Below are positions 58,836 through 64,000 of a DNA stretch of 64,000 nt, in pieces (position 1 is the stretch's first letter; each line of letters opens with the position of its first letter). The DNA comes from Niabella sp. (GTDB lineage: Bacteria > Bacteroidota > Bacteroidia > Chitinophagales > Chitinophagaceae). The DNA lies in assembly GCF_030150205.1 (NCBI RefSeq), contig NZ_JASLGT010000016.1, forward strand, positions 127,369 through 191,368, read 5' to 3'. The notes beneath the pieces are model-generated. The model had not been told where the DNA came from and searched no databases. It worked only from the letters and a program-made list of their open reading frames with translations. The translations under genes and the position numbers were made by a program.

Positions 58836-59918
58836 ATGACAAATAAATTAATGCTTGCTTTGGTGCTTATTGTATCACTGAAGTACGCAAATGCACAGGA
58901 ATACCTGCCCCTGGCTTCGCCGCAAACGGATTATATAACGGATCTGGCCCTTATCTACCAGGGTGGGGTTCATCGTCCGGATTGGACGGCCGAACAGATA
59001 GCGCCCTATGTATACCGGCAGCAGGAGAAGAAGACCGATTTTTTATTTGACGGGTTTCTCTTCATTGAGTTTAAGAATGGAAAGGGGAAAGATTATTCCA
59101 TCGGTTATGAAAAAGAACATGCCGGAAAGGAGGAATGGTCCTGGCTGCTGGACCGGAACTTTGAAAAGGGAAAGGCCATTCATGCATTGAATGATGTATT
59201 ATCTGCACTGGCAAAGAAACGAATAAAGCCGGTTCGAAAACGTAAAGTGGTGCTAACCCTTCCGGAGCCGATCCATAATCAAAAAGAATGGGGTATGCTG
59301 GATGGTAAAATGCTGAGCTTTGACAATGAGGAAAGCCGCTTCCTGGCTTGTAAGTGGTATATTGATGATGCGCTGACCCGCTGGCGTAAGGCCGGCCTGA
59401 ACCAGTTAGAGCTCTCCGGGTTTTACTGGGTGGCAGAGCAGAGCACCGGTGGAAAAACCTTAATACCCCGTATTGCCGAATACATCCGTTCAAAAAAAAT
59501 GAAATTTTACTGGATTCCCTATTGGAAGGCGGAAGGACATGGTAGCTGGAAGGCTGCGGGCTTCGATGCTGCTTATCAGCAGCCCAATCACTTTTTTGAG
59601 GAGCATATACCGGATAGTCGCATCGACGAGGCCTGTGATTTTGCAAAACAGCACGAGATGGGAATGGAGCTGGAATTTGATATGCGTGTGGAACAACCCA
59701 ATTTTGAAAAGCGGCTGATCGCTTATATCAACGGCTTTCAAAAGAAGGGCGTACTCGATGAAGCGGCCATGACCTATTATGAAGGAGGCAATGGAATCAT
59801 GAAGCTGGCAGGGCATAAGGAAGCGCGGATGCGGGAACTGTATCAAAAACTTGCAACGATCATTGCCGGGCGTCAGCAGAAAGCCGATGCGTATTACAAA
59901 CAGCGCAAAAGACTGTAA
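58836..59918 (+). CDS. DUF4855-domain secreted protein
   Basis: The protein has 360 residues with a signal peptide (cleavage near YANAQ, ~residue 21). The body fits the DUF4855 pattern: ITDLALIYQGG at the start, FLFDGFLFIE, VVLTLPEPIHNQKEW, LNQLELSGFYWVAEQ, and MKFYWIPYWKAEGHGSWKAAGFD with a TIM-barrel-like alternation. Glu and Asp residues in the last strands (MELEFDMRV) could be catalytic, but no activity is known to me for certain. It occurs next to sugar genes and may be a glycosidase-like enzyme. Confidence 0.75.
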   Translation: MTNKLMLALVLIVSLKYANAQEYLPLASPQTDYITDLALIYQGGVHRPDWTAEQIAPYVYRQQEKKTDFLFDGFLFIEFKNGKGKDYSIGYEKEHAGKEEWSWLLDRNFEKGKAIHALNDVLSALAKKRIKPVRKRKVVLTLPEPIHNQKEWGMLDGKMLSFDNEESRFLACKWYIDDALTRWRKAGLNQLELSGFYWVAEQSTGGKTLIPRIAEYIRSKKMKFYWIPYWKAEGHGSWKAAGFDAAYQQPNHFFEEHIPDSRIDEACDFAKQHEMGMELEFDMRVEQPNFEKRLIAYINGFQKKGVLDEAAMTYYEGGNGIMKLAGHKEARMRELYQKLATIIAGRQQKADAYYKQRKRL

Positions 59919-60591
59919 GCATCGGGACATCAGCTTTTAGCTTTCAGCTATCCAGATCGTTTTGATGGTTGTTTGCGATTTAACTTCAATTGCAGGGCTT
60001 GTAGAAATATTTAAAAATAGCCCGTTGCGACCGTTGCGGATTCATCGCGTATTCCTCGCGGTTAATACCAACGCTGTAAGAGTTTTAAACCGCAAGGGGC
60101 GCTAAGATTTCCGCAAGGCCCGCGGAGATATCATAGGAAATGCGGATTGACGTAATATACGTGTCAGCTATCAGCTATTGGCCTTTAGCAGTTAGTGTCC
60201 AGTGGCTCAATCGTTGTTCCAGGGCAATATCAATCGAAACGTCTGCAAAATATTTTAAAACATCCCATTGCGACCGTTGCAGGAGTATTGTGTGCTTTGC
60301 TTTAAACATATACTTCACCAGGCTTCGGAAGCCTAAAGAATCTTCGGGATGGAATATACCCGCCGCATTCTTTGCTTCTTTGCGCCGCTGTGTGAAACAA
60401 CGTAGCATGTGTGCTGCACCTTAGTGCTGTTGCGTGAAATAAAACACCGCTTGTTCTGTCGGCGGAATATGCTTATTTTAGTACCCTCAAAAAATGATTG
60501 TTTGTAATGCGCTATAAGATGCTTATATGCTCAATGCAATGATCGTTTTGTAAAATCCTTCAGGTTATTTAGTAAAATAAAAAACAAACAG
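59919..60591. repeat. Gene-free stretch with degenerate repeats
   Basis: Short heptad arrays in minus orientation (59930-59955 and 60162-60205) flank GC-rich palindromic stretches. A segment GCGACCGTTGCRG occurs twice (about 60027-60039 and 60270-60282), each after an AAATATTTWAAAA block, so this part was probably duplicated. No ORF is supported. Confidence 0.6.
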
Positions 60592-62574
60592 ATGAAATCT
60601 TGCCGCTTTTTGCTCTTGCTAACACTTGTTTTAACACTTGGCTTTTGGAATGATGCATCGGCCGAAGTAGCTCTGCCGGCAGTAATCAGTAATAATATGG
60701 TATTGCAGCAAAAAGCAAATCCCGTCCTTTGGGGTACGGCAACCGCTGGTAAAACGGTTACGGTGCAAACTTCATGGGACAAAAAAACATACCAGGCAAA
60801 AACAGACAATAATGGCAACTGGAAGGTAACGGTAAAAACGGCATCTTATGGAGGACCTTATACCATTACCATTGCAGAAGATAACACAATTACATTGGAA
60901 AATATACTGATCGGCGATGTATGGTTGTGTTCCGGTCAGTCTAATATGGAAATGCCACTGGCCGGCTGGGGAAAAGTCTTGAACTACGAGGCAGAGATTT
61001 CGAAGGCAGATTATCCAGCCATCCGATTATTACAAGCCACCCATGTTACGGCCCATCAGCCTCAAAAAGAGCTGGCGGTGCGCAACAAAGGCTGGGATGT
61101 TTGTACGCCCGCAACAGTAGCGGAATTTTCTTCAGTAGCCTATTTCTTTGCCCGGGAGATCTATGAAAAAACAAAGATTCCGATCGGGCTGATCCATAGT
61201 TCCTGGGGCGGCACCATTGCAGAGGCCTGGACGAGTTATGAAACATTGCAGCGGCTTCCTGATTTTGCTGCTCCTTCTCAAAAAATAAAAGGAACCCCCA
61301 AAACAGACCGGTCGACCTTTGACCGGCTGATGGCCGAATGGAATGAAAAAAGACAAACAGCAGATAAAGGAATCCAGAACGGAAAAGCCATTTGGGCGGC
61401 TGCGGATCTGAATACCGCAGACTGGAAAACGATGCCGGTTCCCGGTCTGGTAGAAGAGAATGGATTGCCGGGCTTTGATGGAGTGATCTGGTTTAAGCGG
61501 AAATGCATCATTCCCGATAACTGGCAGTCTTCGGATCTGACATTAAACCTTGGCCCGGTAGACGATGATGATATCACCTGGTTTAACGGCGTGCAGATTG
61601 GCGCTACCAATGGATGGAATAAAGAAAGGATATATACAATTCCGGCAAAGCTGGTAAAAAAAGGAGAAAATGATCTTACCATCCGGGTAACGGATAACAG
61701 TAACAACGGAGGTATTTATGGAACTCCGGCGCAGTTGTTCATCAAAAATGCTGCAGAACAAAAAGTAGCACTTACCGGGAATTGGTGGTACAAGGTATCC
61801 TTTGCGTTGAAAGACCTGCCGGCGCCTCCGGAAAACCCCGAAAATCCCAACCGCCCAACGGTATTGTACAACGCAATGATTGCGCCTATTATCCCATATA
61901 CTATAAAAGGAGCCATCTGGTACCAGGGTGAATCGAATGCCGGAAGAGCGTACCAGTACAGGGAATTATTTCCGGCGATGATCAGCGACTGGCGTTCAAA
62001 ATTTCCATCCGGAAACTTCCCGTTCTATTTTGTGCAGCTGGCTAATTTTATGAAACGGGCAGATAATCCGGGCAATTCGGCATGGGCCGAATTGCGGGAA
62101 GCGCAGTTGATGACCACACAGCTTCCCAATACCGGTATGGCTACCATTATCGATATTGGCGATGCCGGCGATATTCATCCAAAAAACAAGCAGGAAGTGG
62201 GGCGCCGGCTGGCATTGATCGCATTGAATAAAGATTATAAGCAAAAAATCGAATACTCCGGCCCCCGTTTCAGATCACAACAGGTAAAAGGGGATGAGAT
62301 GCTGCTGACCTTTGATCATGCGGTGGGAATGAAGGCTGCAAATGGTAAGTTAACCGGTTTTGCAATTGCCGGTGCCGACCAGAAATTTTACTGGGCCGAT
62401 GCCACTATCAAAGGTGCTACCATCATTGTAAAAGCACCTGAAGTAAAACAACCGGTAGCGGTGCGCTATGGCTGGGCTGATAATCCGGATGTAAACCTGG
62501 TTAACGCCGCCGGGCTGCCGGCCTCACCGTTCCGTACAGACCAGTGGAACGGCGTTACAAAAGGAGTGAAATAA
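60592..62574 (+). CDS. Sialate O-acetylesterase-family SGNH esterase (second copy)
   Basis: The protein has 660 residues with a signal peptide ending near DASAE (~residue 25). It is built like the paralogue at 9921-11864: SGNH motif CSGQSNMEM with Ser117, the middle jelly-roll insertion (VPGLVEENGLPGFDGVIWFK near ~285), AIWYQGESNAG, and GDIHPKNKQE with Asp527 and His529. The two have clear block-by-block similarity but are separate genes. Here it stands between DUF4855 and a putative esterase gene, not in the PUL. It likely removes acetyl groups from imported glycans. Confidence 0.92.
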   Translation: MKSCRFLLLLTLVLTLGFWNDASAEVALPAVISNNMVLQQKANPVLWGTATAGKTVTVQTSWDKKTYQAKTDNNGNWKVTVKTASYGGPYTITIAEDNTITLENILIGDVWLCSGQSNMEMPLAGWGKVLNYEAEISKADYPAIRLLQATHVTAHQPQKELAVRNKGWDVCTPATVAEFSSVAYFFAREIYEKTKIPIGLIHSSWGGTIAEAWTSYETLQRLPDFAAPSQKIKGTPKTDRSTFDRLMAEWNEKRQTADKGIQNGKAIWAAADLNTADWKTMPVPGLVEENGLPGFDGVIWFKRKCIIPDNWQSSDLTLNLGPVDDDDITWFNGVQIGATNGWNKERIYTIPAKLVKKGENDLTIRVTDNSNNGGIYGTPAQLFIKNAAEQKVALTGNWWYKVSFALKDLPAPPENPENPNRPTVLYNAMIAPIIPYTIKGAIWYQGESNAGRAYQYRELFPAMISDWRSKFPSGNFPFYFVQLANFMKRADNPGNSAWAELREAQLMTTQLPNTGMATIIDIGDAGDIHPKNKQEVGRRLALIALNKDYKQKIEYSGPRFRSQQVKGDEMLLTFDHAVGMKAANGKLTGFAIAGADQKFYWADATIKGATIIVKAPEVKQPVAVRYGWADNPDVNLVNAAGLPASPFRTDQWNGVTKGVK

Positions 62575-62579
62575 GCTGA

Positions 62580-62965
62580 AAGCTAAACGCTCATCCAATG
62601 GCTATCAGCCATCAGTTATCATGAACGACTGAAAACTGATGGCTGATAACTAAAGGCTGAAAGCTCGAAGTACGATCCCATTTTCCCATTTCCACTCCCG
62701 ATAGCAATCGGATTCAAACGTCCTCCCGGTTCAACGCTAAATCTGGTTGGCTCTTGGTGAACGACTGAAAACTGATGGCTGATAACTAAAGGCTGAAAGC
62801 TCGAAATACGATCTCATTTTCCCATTTCCACTCTCGATAGCCATCGGGATTCAAACTTCCTCCCGGTTCAACGCTAAATCTGGTTGGCTCTTGATGAACA
62901 ACTGAAAACGGATGGCTGATAACTAAAGGCTGAAAGCTCGAAGTACGATCCCATTTTCATATTTT
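62580..62965. repeat. Tandem repeat spacer with heptad arrays, three units
   Basis: Three units start near 62624, 62760 and 62897 (spacing 136-137 bp). Each has actgaaa, actgatg, gctgata, actaaag, gctgaaa, gctcgaa, then a CGATCYCATTTTCC block; the first two continue with CCCGGTTCAACGCTAAATCT and GGTTGGCTCTTG. The last string is nearly the same as in the repeats at 27187-27770. No ORF is supported. Confidence 0.9.
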
Positions 62966-63058
62966 CAAATCCTCAAATTTTTAAATTTCACCAGGCCCCC
63001 AATTCTCATATTATAATTAAAAAATGCTTATTTTGTATAACGATTTAAAATCCGGTTT

Positions 63059-63790
63059 ATGAATAAGCATGTCAATTCCTGGTTCAGTCCATCCCTGCAA
63101 AAGGAAATGCCGATTGTTTCTTATGGACATTTTGGTACCGTATTGCTGCTGGTGCCTACGGCGGGAGCCGACTACCTGGAATATGAACGCTTCCAGCTGA
63201 TCGATAGTCTGGCACCGTTGATTAATGAGGGGAAGCTGAAAGTATATTCGATCGACAGCGTGAATAACGAAAGCTGGCTGAATAAAAACATGAACAACTG
63301 GGATAAGGCCCAGCGGCATGAGCAATGGAATGCCTATGTGTACAATGAAGTGCTGCCGTATATAAAAACGGTATCGGGAGATGGTACGCCGGTGTTTATC
63401 AGCGGTGCTTCCTTCGGAGCATTGCATAGTATGAATCTCTTCTTAAAACGTCCGGATCTGCTGGCGGGAGTAATTGCGATGAGTGGAGTATATGATCTTA
63501 CCTATTATTCCGATGGATTTATGAATGATACCGTGTATTATAACAGCCCCTGGCATTATATGCCCAACCTTACAGATCACGATATCCTGGAACAGATCCG
63601 TAGAAGCCCGCATATTCATATCCTCACCGGTGCCGGTGCATATGAAGATCCCAGGGCCGGCGGCGAATTTGCAAAAATCCTTTATGATAAGGGGATCTAT
63701 TATGAGTTTGATAACTGGGGCGAAAACTATAAGCACGACTGGCCCACCTGGCGGGAAATGTTACCACATTATATAGGTACCCGGTTTTAA
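63059..63790 (+). CDS. Putative esterase (alpha/beta hydrolase, esterase D/antigen 85-like)
   Basis: The protein has 243 residues without a signal peptide, so it is probably cytoplasmic. It begins SWFSPSLQKEMPIVSYGHFG and has the nucleophile elbow ISGASFGALHSM (Ser in G-A-S-F-G), then MSGVYDLTYYSDG, with the likely acidic residue in GAGAYEDP and the His in NYKHDWPTWREMLPHY. This pattern is of the putative esterase family PF00756. The natural ester is unknown; a deacylase for acetylated sugars fits the preceding gene. Confidence 0.85.
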   Translation: MNKHVNSWFSPSLQKEMPIVSYGHFGTVLLLVPTAGADYLEYERFQLIDSLAPLINEGKLKVYSIDSVNNESWLNKNMNNWDKAQRHEQWNAYVYNEVLPYIKTVSGDGTPVFISGASFGALHSMNLFLKRPDLLAGVIAMSGVYDLTYYSDGFMNDTVYYNSPWHYMPNLTDHDILEQIRRSPHIHILTGAGAYEDPRAGGEFAKILYDKGIYYEFDNWGENYKHDWPTWREMLPHYIGTRF

Positions 63791-64000
63791 AAGAAATGTT
63801 TCAGTTTACAGTTTCAACGTTAGATCCGTTTGATACTTGATGTTAAAGGTTAGATCACTGATCACGGGACAACAATGAATGAAAACTGAGAACTCCTATG
63901 TTTGATTATAAAAAGTTCTTTGAGATATAGATCAAAGTTACCAATAGTTTTGAGTTTAATAAAGGTGAGAGGAGAGTGAGAGCGGGCTGAACGCTAAATA
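63791..64000. repeat. Degenerate repeat at the window end
   Basis: Fragments of the intergenic repeat family are seen (GTTAGATCCGTTTGATACTTG, cut short heptads near 63873-63892, and GAACGCTAAAT at the edge). No gene is visible. Confidence 0.55.

Noticed and set aside
58573..58842. 89-codon minus-strand ORF upstream of the DUF4855 gene
   Set aside because: It overlaps the probable promoter region of two divergent genes and has no recognisable protein features.

Overview
The window is a Bacteroidota chromosome segment, most likely from the family Chitinophagaceae; the genus cannot be read from the sequence. The evidence is a SusC/SusD glycan-uptake pair, promoter boxes of the TANNTTTG type in place of sigma70 boxes, little or no Shine-Dalgarno sequence, bacillithiol genes, a DAHP synthase-chorismate mutase fusion, and many lipoprotein leaders.

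Region 1 (1-18440, all +) is the 3' part of a polysaccharide utilization locus (PUL). It holds the end of a SusC transporter, SusD, a surface glycan-binding lipoprotein with IPT/TIG repeats, a BACON-GH5 endoglucanase, GH39, a decayed GH3 fragment, a GH29 fucosidase, a sialate/acetyl esterase, GH97, a carboxylesterase and GH42. The set fits an acetylated, fucosylated and galactosylated beta-glucan or hemicellulose such as xyloglucan. The spaces between genes carry a family of ~120 bp palindromic repeats, four of them in tandem before GH97, and a 277 bp MITE with an 18 bp inverted repeat and a 10 bp target duplication.

Region 2 (18441-33360) is mostly housekeeping: tRNA-Met, ytxJ, yebC, an APC permease, a glutamate/dicarboxylate symporter, a DedA protein, a GH3 glucosidase, rluD, lipB, a DUF6624 lipoprotein and an OmpA-like porin.

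Region 3 (33364-41357, all +) is the most striking part: an aromatic amino-acid operon, pheA - aminotransferase - tyrA - DAHP synthase/chorismate mutase - aroB - aroA - aroC. It is headed by a promoter, a 27-codon leader ORF with nine Phe codons, and mutually exclusive antiterminator and terminator hairpins. This is a textbook translation-coupled attenuator for phenylalanine.

Region 4 (41358-50894) holds a GlsB-type membrane protein, purU, bshC, purE, a probable GNAT toxin/Xre antitoxin pair with a palindromic operator, pncB, an L,D-transpeptidase-like protein, and two tandem SRPBCC proteins divergent from a GlxA/AraC-type regulator.

Region 5 (50895-64000) is sugar metabolism: an AGE-epimerase remnant; a GMC dehydrogenase, its small subunit and a Tat-exported Gfo/Idh/MocA oxidoreductase (possibly glucoside oxidation); an MFS sugar porter with a ROK regulator; a DUF4855 protein; a second acetylesterase; and a putative esterase.

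Many intergenic spaces carry arrays of a 7 bp unit (consensus RCTGAWA), some ending at or close to a start codon, plus longer ~90-155 bp tandem repeats that share one core. A piece of this repeat family appears to be translated inside aroA.
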